NCBI GenBank assembly: GCA_035578175.1
Contig: JAQMRL010000012.1
Coordinates: 21,510,671 to 21,574,670 of the forward strand
Source: Catonia carolina
Taxonomy: Eukaryota > Arthropoda > Insecta > Hemiptera > Achilidae
Direction of reading: 5' to 3'
DNA length: 64,000 nt
Numbering within the stretch: the first letter of the stretch is position 1; each line of letters begins with the position of its first letter. The position numbers were made by a program, and so were the translations under genes. This document shows positions 23,802-37,500 of the stretch, one piece after another. The notes beneath the pieces were generated by a model. The model ran no database searches. It was not told the origin of the DNA and saw nothing but the letters and a program-made list of their open reading frames with translations.

Positions 23802-23810
23802 ATATTACTT

Positions 23811-25670
23811 GATAGATTGGATTTGAAAGGAAGGATGTTATCAATGTTATGAAAGAATATAAAAATTTAATGTTATTAATCGTACAAAAAATATAATTTG
23901 ATAATAGTTTATTAAATTTAATGTTCAAACCAACATCTTCCTTAAATAACATAGGCGTAGTCTATCAATACGTACGGTCTTATTTCAGAGAGTTATTATA
24001 ATTTTTGTGTTTGAATTTTAACTAAAGCAATAATAAACAGAGAGCCATGCACAACTAATTTTCTGATGTTTTTTAAGGAGGAATGAATTGTTAATTGGAA
24101 TTTTACACTGGTGGCGCAGAACGTGCACATTTTAATTATATATTTTGAGTTAATTATCGGATCCTAAATCAACAAAGAAATAATCATTATAAAGCGTTAG
24201 TTAACGAATGTTTTTTTATTCAGCACCATTTGTGTCTATAACATATCTGAAAACATATAATTGAAATCTAATAGAACCGATCTACACTTGAAAATATAAT
24301 TATTTAGGTCTTGCTAGTGAGGCGGCCTACGATGACGGTGACGTCCGTGTGACGTCAATAAAAGATATAATATTGGACCAATCAGAAACTAGTATTCTCA
24401 ACCTATGAAAAATCTTCAAACCTAACCATTCAGATGTCTTCTTAGGCGTCATTTTGATTGGTTAATATTGTCCAATCAGAGGGCTCATTATAGCCATCCG
24501 ATATCAACCAATGAAAACGTCTCAATCAATATTACGTCATTTGTCAGTACCGAGCTTCCTGATTGGTCCGGTACTGTTCCTGCGCGTGACGTCGACTTAC
24601 ATTTTTACATCAATCCGCCCATTGTCACCGCCCAGTTAACGGTACGGCCGAATATTAAACAATTAACGTCTACTGAAATGCTATACTTTCTAGAATTAAA
24701 ACGCCTACCAAAAACATTTTAAAACTTGTTAAGGTTCTTCCGAGTACGGAATGATTATGGTTTATTGTATGAAACAGCAGTATATTTATACTGCTTTTTA
24801 CAGTATGAAATTAAAAAAGTCATAAAAACTATGCACATGAATACATTGCGTTGTCACATACAAGCTTGCTTTAATTTAAGACATTATTTTGTCGGCTACC
24901 ATGCAAAAATTACTATACAACCGTAACACATTGTGATCTTTTCATTGTATATTAAAGTTTATTCTAATAAGGACGTCTCTGAAGTTTTTTTGTCAACTAA
25001 CCGTCAGTAGAATCGCCGGCATTACCAAACTGAAATTTAGAATATACTTGAACAATACCTAGTAAGAGCAAAATACAAATTGTGCCCTTTTAACGACAAT
25101 CAGTCACACTAAAAACGGTTAACGATATGAAAAATTTCTAGGCAATATTTTTGACATTTCTCCGCGTTTATTCGCTGCTTGTGTCATTATTTTTTTTTGC
25201 GATGCGAAAATTTAGTATTGCCTACAAGAGGCAGTTAAACTGTGAAATATTTTTTAAATTTCAACTGCTACTTCCACGGCTAAAAAAATAGTTCTGTTTT
25301 CTTCACGAATGAAACAATTTTCGACTAAAAAATTATAACAACATAAGAAGTACTGGTGAAATAAACACTTTTAGACCTTGTTCATATGACAGTAGATTAT
25401 TATACAGTTAGACCTTGCAGTGTGAATATATTAACGGCGCATTTGCAAGGTGCGAACTGAAAATTTTTTAGAAGACCTGCTTTGCTCATCAAATGACTTT
25501 TCTACTGAAACATACGGTTACAAAACAAGGAAAGTAACCAAATTAACTTTTCAGTTTATTTCAGATAACTTGTAAATATTTGAACTAACTTCTACCCTAA
25601 TGTTCTAAAAACTCAAATTAATTGTGCCGAGTATTTAACATCTCATTATTTACCTTATTTTAAGTAACTT
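23811..25670 (+). repeat. Satellite monomer M7 (type C)
   Basis: An uninterrupted 1860-bp monomer. The CCAAT/CRE cluster is at about 24351-24591; one of its CCAAT boxes is CCATT. It matches M9 and M11 almost throughout. Confidence 0.93.
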
Positions 25671-25829
25671 TAAAAATCAGATTAGTAAGAAAGGATGTTA
25701 TCAAAGTCGTTATGAAAGAACGTTCAAATTTAATCTGACTAATCGTACAAAAGGGAGTTGCGCGCGGACTGCGATACGATTAACATCGAATGAACAACGG
25801 TCGTGATTACTGTATCGGTTGAGTGGTTT

Positions 25830-26583
25830 TTTTTATATTATTTTATTTATTTGGAACTGTACAATAACAATAGAACGACCAAATTTTAGCACAGAGTAAA
25901 ATAAATCACAGTGATTGTAGGATAAAATTACATGTCAATTGACATTCATTTTGGGTTCAAAAAATAAAAAACATACAAATAGTAACAAACATAGCAAATA
26001 GACATAACAAATTAACAAATATTAAAACTAAGAAATTTGATTATAAATGATGGGGATAACAGTAGCACAGAGTGGTGAAATGGTGGAAAGTAGTGGAATG
26101 GTGTCATCTCAGCAGGTCTCTGCTCCATCTTCTTTTTAGTCATCTGGCGAGCCGAGGATTGATCAGAATTCCCCTTACAAGCGGGTTACGGTGGCCGTTG
26201 AATTTTGAATGAAACCTCGGGTACAACCTTTTCACTGTTTCGGTAACGTAAGGTATTTGTAGGTCAGTATGAAGTGTTGAATTTGACACGTAGTACGGAG
26301 CATTGGTGATCATGCGAAGCAGTTTGGACTGACATACTTGTACTTTCTTTAATGTTGTCGAGCTGGCACTTCCGTATATCTGAACGCCATAGGTCCACAA
26401 TGGCATCAGAAGACTTTTATAAATTTTGACCTTTGTTTTTAAAGAAACATGTGATTTTCGATTAAGTAGCCGATATAGTTGTTTGACTCGTGAATTTAAA
26501 AGTAATCGTTTTATCTTTATATGGGTGTTCCACGTTAACCTTTTATCAAAATTTAATCCTAGATATCGTACTTCTTTGTGTAA
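25830..26583 (-). mobile_element. Jockey-type LINE tail (copy a)
   Basis: Duplication GTTGAGTGGTTT / ATTGAGTGGTTT at 25818-25829 and 26584-26595. The C-terminal RT frame on the minus strand runs to a stop at 26140 and ends with GHRNPLVRGILI. That is longer than in the 15-kb and 60-kb copies because a base change removes their early stop. Confidence 0.84.
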
Positions 26584-26625
26584 ATTGAGTGGTTTACTTT
26601 ATGATTGAGTGGAATTTTATGATTT

Positions 26626-26769
26626 AGTGGCTTACTTTATGATATACTTTATATATATATATATACATATACTTTAACTATATACTTTATGATTTAGTGG
26701 CTTACTTTATGATATACTTTATATATATATATATACATATACTTTAACTATATACTTTATGATTTAGTG
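26626..26769. repeat. Tandem duplication of a 72-bp TA-rich unit
   Basis: The unit GATTTAGTGGCTTAC plus a (TA)n run plus ACTTTAACTATATACTTTAT is present twice here, and again in the 33.7- and 40.7-kb copies. The 15.5- and 60.9-kb copies have it once with a longer (TA)n run. Confidence 0.85.
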
Positions 26770-27187
26770 GCTTACTTTATGATTGAGTGGTTTAATTAAA
26801 AGTTATGTCAATTGTAAAATAGTATGTTATATAAGTGATCGTTCTTAAAATATACGTCAAGAATTTTGTAAACTATATGGAGGTTTGGGTGAGATATTTG
26901 TTAAAAACTAAGGTAAAATAATTTAAAATACTAGTTAATGCCAGCTTTATATTGTCATACAATAGTATTAATAGAGTTTGGAAGGAGACTCAAGGTAAAG
27001 GTCACTAATTGACCGGCCGGCTGTCGTTGCTTATCAGTCGTTTAGAAATAGAGGATAAAAATATCTACGACAATTTATCTTACCGCAACAACATAATATC
27101 ATTATAAACTAAATAATAATTAAAACTGGGTTTACTCGATCTACTCAATAAGCAATATTAGTCGAACATCAATAAACTGGATATATA

Positions 27188-27652
27188 TGGGGTGATTCAA
27201 AAAGAGCGCTGGTTTTGATATATCAAATTAAGAGATTTATTTTATTGAAAAATTGAAAATAAATACATCAACAAGTTCATCTTACCTTCCGATTTCATGT
27301 ATGAAAAATGATGCCATGCATGTGTCCTCCTCTACTGCCCATGCACGCATCAACTCTGTCCATGAAATTGGATACTACTGCACGACAAGTTTCGACTTCC
27401 ATTTGCCCGATAACCCGTCGAATTTCCTCCTTCAAGTCATTGATGTTTCGGGGTTTATTGGCATACACCAATGACTTCAGATGACCCCAAAGATGAAAGC
27501 CACAAGGCGTCAAGTCACACGACCTTGGTGGCTATTGATGGTCGGAATTACGGGAAATGATGCGATCCTGGAACCGTTCACGGAGCAACAACATTGTTTC
27601 TCGTGCAGCGTGACATTGCAGCGTGACGCGAGGGTTTTCTAAACCCTACATA
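27188..27652 (-). mobile_element. Mariner fragment, right half deleted (copy a)
   Basis: The left TIR with its TA flank (27186-27187) remains, carrying a C-to-T change (GCGCTGG). The right TIR is lost, so this fragment cannot be mobilised. The C-terminal transposase segment with SCDLTP lies at 27295-27513 on the minus strand. Confidence 0.87.
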
Positions 27653-27655
27653 TTT

Positions 27656-28111
27656 AAAAGCAAAATGTCTCAAAGATTAAAGACCTTAGCTTTTAATTGT
27701 TGTGTGCTTCCTTGCAGGACCTACGGCGCACAGACATGGACTTTGTCAAAGAAGGACGTATACAGACTGAGAGTCACTCAAAGAGCCATGGAACGGAGCA
27801 TGTTAGGGGTTTCCTTCCGAGACAAGATCAAAAACACAGAACTAAGGAGGAGAACACAACTTCAAAATGTTGTCGAAGTGGCAAAGCGACTGAAATGGAA
27901 TTGGGCTGGAAATGTGTTACGGCTAAATGACGACAGATGGACAAAACGAGTTACAGAATGGCAACCGATTGAAAATATCAGGCGTAGAGGTAGACAGTGT
28001 TTGAGGTGGGACGAAGAATTGGTCAAAAAACATGCCGGTGCACATTGGCAAATTACAACAAGAGACAAATCCCGTTGGAAAACATTGGGAGAGGCCTTTG
28101 CCCAAAAATAG
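27656..28111 (+). pseudogene. RTE LINE RT C-terminal fragment (copy a)
   Basis: The last ~152 codons of ORF2 begin just before SKMSQRLKTLAFN and run to the normal stop. The fragment is open and holds the RTE C-terminal motifs (CRTYGAQTW, RAMERSMLGV, RWTKRVTEWQP, HWQITTRDKSRW). It has no RT catalytic motif. A frame also runs upstream into antisense mariner sequence from a GTG at 27623, but no ATG supports a fusion protein. Confidence 0.83.
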
Positions 28112-30449
28112 GCCTAGTTTCCTAAATACTTATATATATATATATAAAAAAAAGAAATTATGATTTTATTTGAACATTAAAGTTTAAAAATTTATAAATT
28201 TATTTGTTTTTTTTAATATAATTAATTATTACATAGTTATTGTCTTATGTGTAATGTATCTACTCAATGTAAAGTATGTAATTTTAAAGGAGACTAATAA
28301 AGAAAGGCTATTATTATTATTATTATTAATCGCACAAAAAATATAATCTGATAATAGTTTATTAAATTTAATGTTCAAACCAACATCTACCTCAAATAAC
28401 ATAGGCGTAGTACATCAATACGCACGGTTTTATTTCTAAGAATTATTGAAATTTTTGTGCTTGAAATTTTACTATAGTACTAATAAACAGAGAGCACTGC
28501 ACAACTAATTTTCTAACGTTATTTCAACTAGGAGTTAATTGCTGATTAGAGTTTTACACTATTGGCGCAGAACGTGTATATTTTTATTATACGTTTTGAG
28601 TTAACTATCAGTTCCTAAATCAACAAAGAAATAATCATTAGAGAGCGTTACTTAACGAAATTTTGTTTCTTTCGCACTATTTGTGTCTTTAACATATCCG
28701 AAAATATACAACTAAAATGTAATAGATTTGATGTACAGTAGAAAAAAATTATTATTTAAGTCTTGCGAGTAAGGCGGCCTACAATGACGACAACGCGCGT
28801 GTGACGTCAAAGGCAGGTATAATAAAGGACCATTCAGAGTGTAGTATTCTCAACCACTGAAAAATCTCCAAAACTAACCAATCAGATGTCTTCTTAGGCG
28901 TGATTTTGGTTAGTTATAATTGTCCAATCAGAGAGCTCCTTATAGTTCACTACGTCATCCGATATGAACCAATGAAGTCGTCTCATTCAGTCATTTGTCA
29001 GTGTCGAGCTTCCTGATTGATCCGTTACTGTTCCTGCGCGTGACGTCGCCTTACATTTTTACATAAGATTCGCCCATTGCCACCGCCCAGTTAATGATAC
29101 GGCCGAATAATAGAAAATAACGTCTACTGAAATGCAATACGTTCCAGAATTAAAACACCTACCAAAAACATGTTAAATTTTGTTAGGGTTCTTCTTTTTT
29201 TTAGGGTTCTTCTTTTGATTGGTTAATATTGTCCAATCAGAGGGCTCATAATAGTTCACTACGTCACCCGATATCAACCAATGAAAACGTCTCAATCAGT
29301 ATTACGTCCATTGTTAGTATCGAGCTTTCTGATTGGTCCGGTACTGTTCCTGCGCGAGACGTCGACTTACATTTTTACATAAATCCGCCCGTTGTCACCG
29401 CCCAGTTAACGATACGGCCGAATATTAAACAATTAACGTCTACTGAAATGCTATACTTTCCAGAATTAAAACGCGTAACAAAAACATTTTTAAACTTGTT
29501 AAGGTTCTTCCGAGTATGGAATGATTATGATTTATGGTATGAAACAGCAGTACTATTTATACTGCTTTTCACAATATGAAATAAAAAAAGTCATAAAAAG
29601 GAAGGACAACAATAGCTTGCGTTGTCACATATAAGCTTGCTTAAATTTAAGACATTATTTTGTCGGCTACCATGCAAACACTACTCTACTAACGTAACAC
29701 ATTGTGATTTTTTCATTATATATTGAAGTTTATTCTAATAAGGACGTCTCTGAAGTTTTTTTGTCAACTAATCGTCAGTAGATTCGCCGGAATTACCAAA
29801 CTGAATATTAGAATATACTTAAACAATACCTAGTAAGAGCAAACAAGAACCTGTGCCCTTTTAATGACAATCAGTCTTACTAAAAATGGGTAACGATATG
29901 AAAAATTTCTGGGCGATATTTTTGACATTTCTCCGCGTTTATTCGCTGCTTGTGTCATTATTTTATTTTGTGCTGCGAAAATTTAGTATTGCCTACAAGA
30001 GGCAGTTAAACTGTTAAATATTTTTTTAATTTTAACTGCTACTTCCACTGCTACAATAATCGTTCTGTTTTTTTTTAGCGAGAGAAGCAAATTTTCGACT
30101 AAAACATATTAAGAAAATAAGAGGTACTAATGAAATAAACACTTTTAGAGATTGTTACAATGACAGTTGATGATTATGCAGTTAGACCTTGCAGTGAATA
30201 TATTAACGGCGCCGTTTGAAACGTGCGAACTGAAACCTTTTTTAGAAGCCCTGCTACGCTCATGAAAACACGCTTCTACTGAGTGATACGGTTATAAACA
30301 ATAAAAAAAAATAACCGAATTAAATATTTAGTTTGTATTTCAGATAACCTGTAAATGTTTGAACTAACATCTAGCCTAATGATCTAAAAACCGAAATTAA
30401 TTGTGCCAAGTATTCAACATCTCATTATTTACCTAATTTTAAGTTACTT

Positions 30450-30847
30450 GTTGCCCATAACAGACAGGTGGAGTGTCAAATTATTTACACTCAATCTGTT
30501 TGTTGCAGGGCTAAAATAAATAGTTCTGTTTCTTATCACATGGTCAGTCAATTAAATGACTGGATCATTGAAGAACAGAAGAGGTAGAGGTGTAAAGGCA
30601 CTAATCAGAGTTATTTTCTCCGAAAGTATTGAATTTCATTGTACAGCCAGACCCTGTGGTGAATGAAGTGAAGGTGTCATTTACAGAGTGGAAAATATGT
30701 GCTTTTCAGAGGGCCCGGCCTGCTGATAAGCATACTTTTCCACTCAGTGAGGAAGACAATTGTAAACAACCTCACTCCTCGTTTTACTTAGTAAAACCTT
30801 TGGAGGTTCAAACCCGCCTTTTTGCTGTTGACGTAAACAACAACAAC
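30450..30847. mobile_element. 398-bp SINE-like retroposon, copy 4
   Basis: Same site as the other copies; the right duplication is ATATTACTT (30848-30856). It belongs to higher-order unit 1. Confidence 0.82.
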
Positions 30848-30856
30848 ATATTACTT

Positions 30857-32716
30857 GATAGATTGGATTTGAAAGGAAGGATGTTATCAATGTTATGAAA
30901 GAATATAAAAATTTAATGTTATTAATCGTACAAAAAATATAATTTGATAATAGTTTATTAAATTTAATGTTCAAACCAACATCTTCCTTAAATAACATAG
31001 GCGTAGTCTATCAATACGTACGGTCTTATTTCAGAGAGTTATTATAATTTTTGTGTTTGAATTTTAACTAAAGCAATAATAAACAGAGAGCCATGCACAA
31101 CTAATTTTGTGATGTTTTTTAAGGAGGAATGAATTGTTAATTGGAATTTTACACTGGTGGCGCAGAACGTGCACATTTTAATTATATATTTTGAGTTAAT
31201 TGTCGGATCCTAAATCAACAAAGAAATAATCATTATAAAGCGTTAGTTAACGAATGTTTTTTTATTCAGCACCATTTGTGTCTATAACATATCTGAAAAC
31301 ATATAATTGAAATCTAATAGAACCGATCTACACTTGAAAATATAATTATTTAGGTCTTGCTAGTGAGGCGGCCTACGATGACGGTGACGTCCGTGTGACG
31401 TCAATAAAAGATATAATATTGGACCAATCAGAAACTAGTATTCTCAACCTATGAAAAATCTTCAAACCTAACCATTCAGATGTCTTCTTAGGCGTCATTT
31501 TGATTGGTTAATATTGTCCAATCAGAGGGCTCATTATAGCCATCCGATATCAACCAATGAAAACGTCTCAATCAGTATTACGTCATTTGTCAGTACCGAG
31601 CTTCCTGATTGGTCCGGTACTGTTCCTGCGCGTGACGTCGACTTACATTTTTACATCAATCCGCCCATTGTCACCGCCCAGTTAACGGTACGGCCGAATA
31701 TTAAACAATTAACGTCTACTGAAATGCTATACTTTCTAGAATTAAAACGCCTACCAAAAACATTTTAAAACTTGTTAAGGTTCTTCCGAGTACGGAATGA
31801 TTATGGTTTATTGTATGAAACAGCAGTATATTTATACTGCTTTTTACAGTATGAAATTAAAAAAGTCATAAAAACTATGCACATGAATACATTGCGTTGT
31901 CACATACAAGCTTGCTTTAATTTAAGACATTATTTTGTCGGCTACCATGCAAAAATTACTATACAACCGTAACACATTGTGATCTTTTCATTGTATATTA
32001 AAGTTTATTCTAATAAGGACGTCTCTGAAGTTTTTTTGTCAACTAACCGTCAGTAGAATCGCCGGCATTACCAAACTGAAATTTAGAATATACTTGAACA
32101 ATACCTAGTAAGAGCAAAATACAAATTGTGCCCTTTTAACGACAATCAGTCACACTAAAAACGGTTAACGATATGAAAAATTTCTAGGCAATATTTTTGA
32201 CATTTCTCCGCGTTTATTCGCTGCTTGTGTCATTATTTTTTTTTGCGATGCGAAAATTTAGTATTGCCTACAAGAGGCAGTTAAACTGTGAAATATTTTT
32301 TAAATTTCAACTGCTACTTCCACGGCTAAAAAAATAGTTCTGTTTTCTTCACGAATGAAACAATTTTCGACTAAAAAATTATAACAACATAAGAAGTACT
32401 GGTGAAATAAACACTTTTAGACCTTGTTCATATGACAGTAGATTATTATACAGTTAGACCTTGCAGTGTGAATATATTAACGGCGCATTTGCAAGGTGCG
32501 AACTGAAAATTTTTTAGAAGACCTGCTTTGCTCATCAAATGACTTTTCTACTGAAACATACGGTTACAAAACAAGGAAAGTAACCAAATTAACTTTTCAG
32601 TTTATTTCAGATAACTTGTAAATATTTGAACTAACTTCTACCCTAATGTTCTAAAAACTCAAATTAATTGTGCCGAGTATTTAACATCTCATTATTTACC
32701 TTATTTTAAGTAACTT
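30857..32716 (+). repeat. Satellite monomer M9 (type C)
   Basis: 1860 bp; CCAAT/CRE cluster at about 31397-31637. One CAATCAGTATT motif is kept here where M7 and M11 read CAATCAATATT. Confidence 0.93.
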
Positions 32717-32875
32717 TAAAAATCAGATTAGTAAGAAAGGATGTTATCAAAGTCGTTATGAAAGAACGTTCAAATTTAATCTGACTAATCGTACAAAAGG
32801 GAGTTGCGCGCGGACTGCGATACGATTAACATCGAATGAACAACGGTCGTGATTACTGTATCGGTTGAGTGGTTT

Positions 32876-33629
32876 TTTTTATATTATTTTATTTATTTGG
32901 AACTGTACAATAACAATAGAACGACCAAATTTTAGCACAGAGTAATATAAATCACAGTGATTGTAGGATAAAATTACATGTCAATTGACATTCATTTTGG
33001 GTTCAAAAAATAAAAAACATACAAATAGTAACAAACATAGCAAATAGACATAACAAATTAACAAATATTAAAACTAAGAAATTTGATTATAAATGATGGG
33101 GATAACAGTAGCACAGAGTGGTGAAATGGTGGAAAGTAGTGGAATGGTGTCATCTCAGCAGGTCTCTGCTCCATCTTCTTTTTAGTCATCTGGCGAGCCG
33201 AGGATTGATCAGAATTCCCCTTACAAGCGGGTTACGGTGGCCGTTGAATTTTGAATGAAACCTCGGGTACAACCTTTTCACTGTTTCGGTAACGTAAGGT
33301 ATTTGTAGGTCAGTATGAAGTGTTGAATTTGACACGTAGTACGGAGCATTGGTGATCATGCGAAGCAGTTTGGACTGACATACTTGTACTTTCTTTAATG
33401 TTGTCGAGCTGGCACTTCCGTATATCTGAACGCCATAGGTCCACAATGGCATCAGAAGACTTTTATAAATTTTGACCTTTGTTTTTAAAGAAACATGTGA
33501 TTTTCGATTAAGTAGCCGATATAGTTGTTTGACTCGTGAATTTAAAAGTAATCGTTTTATCTTTATATGGGTGTTCCACGTTAACCTTTTATCAAAATTT
33601 AATCCTAGATATCGTACTTCTTTGTGTAA
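32876..33629 (-). mobile_element. Jockey-type LINE tail (copy b)
   Basis: Target duplications at 32864-32875 and 33630-33641. The minus-strand RT C-terminal frame ends at 33186 as in copy a. Confidence 0.84.
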
Positions 33630-34235
33630 ATTGAGTGGTTTACTTTATGATTGAGTGGAATTTTATGATTTAGTGGCTTACTTTATGATATACTTTATAT
33701 ATATATATATACATATACTTTAACTATATACTTTATGATTTAGTGGCTTACTTTATGATATACTTTATATATATATATATATACATATACTTTAACTATA
33801 TACTTTATGATTTAGTGGCTTACTTTATGATTGAGTGGTTTAATTAAAAGTTATGTCAATTGTAAAATAGTATGTTATATAAGTGATCGTTCTTAAAATA
33901 TACGTCAAGAATTTTGTAAACTATATGGAGGTTTGGGTGAGATATTTGTTAAAAACTAAGGTAAAATAATTTAAAATACTAGTTAATGCCAGCTTTATAT
34001 TGTCATACAATAGTATTAATAGAGTTTGGAAGGAGACTCAAGGTAAAGGTCACTAATTGACCGGCCGGCTGTCGCTGCTTATCAGTCGTTTAGAAATAGA
34101 GGATAAAAATATCTACGACAATTTATCTTACCGCAACAACATAATATCATTATAAACTAAATAATAATTAAAACTGGGTTTACTCGATCTACTCAATAAG
34201 CAATATTAGTCGAACATCAATAAACTGGATATATA

Positions 34236-34700
34236 TGGGGTGATTCAAAAAGAGCGCTGGTTTTGATATATCAAATTAAGAGATTTATTTTATTGAAAAA
34301 TTGAAAATAAATACATCAACAAGTTCATCTTACCTTCCGATTTCATGTATGAAAAATGATGCCATGCATGTGTCCTCCTCTACTGCCCATGCACGCATCA
34401 ACTCTGTCCATGAAATTGGATACTACTGCACGACAAGTTTCGACTTCCATTTGCCCGATAACCCGTCGAATTTCCTCCTTCAAGTCATTGATGTTTCGGG
34501 GTTTATTGGCATACACCAATGACTTCAGATGACCCCAAAGATGAAAGCCACAAGGCGTCAAGTCACACGACCTTGGTGGCTATTGATGGTCGGAATTACG
34601 GGAAATGATGCGATCCTGGAACCGTTCACGGAGCAACAACATTGTTTCTCGTGCAGCGTGACATTGCAGCGTGACGCGAGGGTTTTCTAAACCCTACATA
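34236..34700 (-). mobile_element. Mariner fragment, right half deleted (copy b)
   Basis: Left TIR and TA flank (34234-34235) only. The SCDLTP-bearing C-terminal segment is at 34343-34561 on the minus strand. Confidence 0.87.
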
Positions 34701-34703
34701 TTT

Positions 34704-35159
34704 AAAAGCAAAATGTCTCAAAGATTAAAGACCTTAGCTTTTAATTGTTGTGTGCTTCCTTGCAGGACCTACGGCGCACAGACATGGACTTTGTCAAAGA
34801 AGGACGTATACAGACTGAGAGTCACTCAAAGAGCCATGGAACGGAGCATGTTAGGGGTTTCCTTCCGAGACAAGATCAAAAACACAGAACTAAGGAGGAG
34901 AACACAACTTCAAAATGTTGTCGAAGTGGCAAAGCGACTGAAATGGAATTGGGCTGGAAATGTGTTACGGCTAAATGACGACAGATGGACAAAACGAGTT
35001 ACAGAATGGCAACCGATTGAAAATATCAGGCGTAGAGGTAGACAGTGTTTGAGGTGGGACGAAGAATTGGTCAAAAAACATGCCGGTGCACATTGGCAAA
35101 TTACAACAAGAGACAAATCCCGTTGGAAAACATTGGGAGAGGCCTTTGCCCAAAAATAG
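34704..35159 (+). pseudogene. RTE LINE RT C-terminal fragment (copy b)
   Basis: Predicted protein is identical to copy a over the last 152 codons of ORF2. It has no catalytic motifs. Confidence 0.83.
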
Positions 35160-37500
35160 GCCTAGTTTCCTAAATACTTATATATATATATATAAAAAAA
35201 AGAAATTATGATTTTATTTGAACATTAAAGTTTAAAAATTTATAAATTTATTTGTTTTTTTTAATATAATTAATTATTACATAGTTATTGTCTTATGTGT
35301 AATGTATCTACTCAATGTAAAGTATGTAATTTTAAAGGAGACTAATAAAGAAAGGCTATTATTATTATTATTATTATTAATCGCACAAAAAATATAATCT
35401 GATAATAGTTTATTAAATTTAATGTTCAAACCAACATCTACCTCAAATAACATAGGCGTAGTACATCAATACGCACGGTTTTATTTCTAAGAATTATTGA
35501 AATTTTTGTGCTTGAAATTTTACTATAGTACTAATAAACAGAGAGCACTGCACAACTAATTTTCTAACGTTATTTCAACTAGGAGTTAATTGCTGATTAG
35601 AGTTTTACACTATTGGCGCAGAACGTGTATATTTTTATTATACGTTTTGAGTTAACTATCAGTTCCTAAATCAACAAAGAAATAATCATTAGAGAGCGTT
35701 ACTTAACGAAATTTTGTTTCTTTCGCACTATTTGTGTCTTTAACATATCCGAAAATATACAACTAAAATGTAATAGATTTGATGTACAGTAGAAAAAAAT
35801 TATTATTTAAGTCTTGCGAGTAAGGCGGCCTACAATGACGACAACGCGCGTGTGACGTCAAAGGCAGGTATAATAAAGGACCATTCAGAGTGTAGTATTC
35901 TCAACCACTGAAAAATCTCCAAAACTAACCAATCAGATGTCTTCTTAGGCGTGATTTTGGTTAGTTATAATTGTCCAATCAGAGAGCTCCTTATAGTTCA
36001 CTACGTCATCCGATATGAACCAATGAAGTCGTCTCATTCAGTCATTTGTCAGTGTCGAGCTTCCTGATTGATCCGTTACTGTTCCTGCGCGTGACGTCGC
36101 CTTACATTTTTACATAAGATTCGCCCATTGCCACCGCCCAGTTAATGATACGGCCGAATAATAGAAAATAACGTCTACTGAAATGCAATACGTTCCAGAA
36201 TTAAAACACCTACCAAAAACATGTTAAATTTTGTTAGGGTTCTTCTTTTTTTTAGGGTTCTTCTTTTGATTGGTTAATATTGTCCAATCAGAGGGCTCAT
36301 AATAGTTCACTACGTCACCCGATATCAACCAATGAAAACGTCTCAATCAGTATTACGTCCATTGTTAGTATCGAGCTTTCTGATTGGTCCGGTACTGTTC
36401 CTGCGCGAGACGTCGACTTACATTTTTACATAAATCCGCCCGTTGTCACCGCCCAGGTAACGATACGGCCGAATATTAAACAATTAACGTCTACTGAAAT
36501 GCTATACTTTCCAGAATTAAAACGCGTAACAAAAACATTTTTAAACTTGTTAAGGTTCTTCCGAGTATGGAATGATTATGATTTATGGTATGAAACAGCA
36601 GTACTATTTATACTGCTTTTCACAATATGAAATAAAAAAAGTCATAAAAAGGAAGGACAACAATAGCTTGCGTTGTCACATATAAGCTTGCTTAAATTTA
36701 AGACATTATTTTGTCGGCTACCATGCAAACACTACTCTACTAACGTAACACATTGTGATTTTTTCATTATATATTGAAGTTTATTCTAATAAGGACGTCT
36801 CTGAAGTTTTTTTGTCAACTAATCGTCAGTAGATTCGCCGGAATTACCAAACTGAATATTAGAATATACTTAAACAATACCTAGTAAGAGCAAACAAGAA
36901 CCTGTGCCCTTTTAATGACAATCAGTCTTACTAAAAATGGGTAACGATATGAAAAATTTCTGGGCGATATTTTTGACATTTCTCCGCGTTTATTCGCTGC
37001 TTGTGTCATTATTTTATTTTGTGCTGCGAAAATTTAGTATTGCCTACAAGAGGCAGTTAAACTGTTAAATATTTTTTTAATTTTAACTGCTACTTCCACT
37101 GCTACAATAATCGTTCTGTTTTTTTTTAGCGAGAGAAGCAAATTTTCGACTAAAACATATTAAGAAAATAAGAGGTACTAATGAAATAAACACTTTTAGA
37201 GATTGTTACAATGACAGTTGATGATTATGCAGTTAGACCTTGCAGTGAATATATTAACGGCGCCGTTTGAAACGTGCGAACTGAAACCTTTTTTAGAAGC
37301 CCTGCTACGCTCATGAAAACACGCTTCTACTGAGTGATACGGTTATAAACAATAAAAAAAAATAACCGAATTAAATATTTAGTTTGTATTTCAGATAACC
37401 TGTAAATGTTTGAACTAACATCTAGCCTAATGATCTAAAAACCGAAATTAATTGTGCCAAGTATTCAACATCTCATTATTTACCTAATTTTAAGTTACTT

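Larger units (their letters stand above)
14550..23810 (+). repeat. Satellite monomer M6 (B/A hybrid) carrying the full LINE block
   Basis: The type B part (14550 to about 22150) is interrupted by the LINE at 14632-21280. At about 22130-22170 the sequence switches abruptly from type B to the middle of a type A promoter cluster. The result is two clusters, one B (about 21756-22000) and one partial A (about 22163-22320). It ends with the 398-bp retroposon (23404-23801). From about 20.6 kb onward it is the first, partial copy of the 7.05-kb higher-order repeat. Confidence 0.9.
25753..28327 (+). mobile_element. Deleted RTE LINE block (copy a)
   Basis: Same 5' start, same target duplications (25741-25752, 28328-28339) and same Jockey fragment as the full copy. 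The sequence jumps from inside the mariner transposase gene to the last third of LINE ORF2 at about 27652. Roughly 4.1 kb is lost: the right half of the mariner, ORF1, APE and most of RT. The junction has a 3-bp microhomology (ATA). Confidence 0.9.
23811..30856 (+). repeat. 7.05-kb higher-order repeat unit 1
   Basis: One C monomer (23811-25670) plus one B/A hybrid monomer with the deleted LINE and 398-bp retroposon (25671-30856), 7046 bp in total. It differs from units 2 and 3 only at scattered positions and in microsatellite lengths. The unit is bounded here by the satellite phase motif, not by a biological end. Confidence 0.92.
25671..30856 (+). repeat. Satellite monomer M8 (B/A hybrid) with deleted LINE
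   Basis: The type B part carries the deleted LINE (25753-28327). The B cluster lies at about 28800-29047. The hybrid junction is at 29181-29217 and the partial A cluster at about 29215-29365. The 398-bp retroposon is at the end (30450-30847). Confidence 0.92.
32799..35378 (+). mobile_element. Deleted RTE LINE block (copy b)
   Basis: Same deletion junction as copy a, at about 34700. Target duplications are at 32787-32798 and 35379-35390. The 3' ATT microsatellite tail is slightly longer than in copy a. Confidence 0.9.

Noticed and set aside
27623..28111. A mariner-LINE fusion gene
   Set aside because: The frame starts at a GTG in antisense transposase sequence and contains no catalytic motif. 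It is a by-product of the deletion junction.
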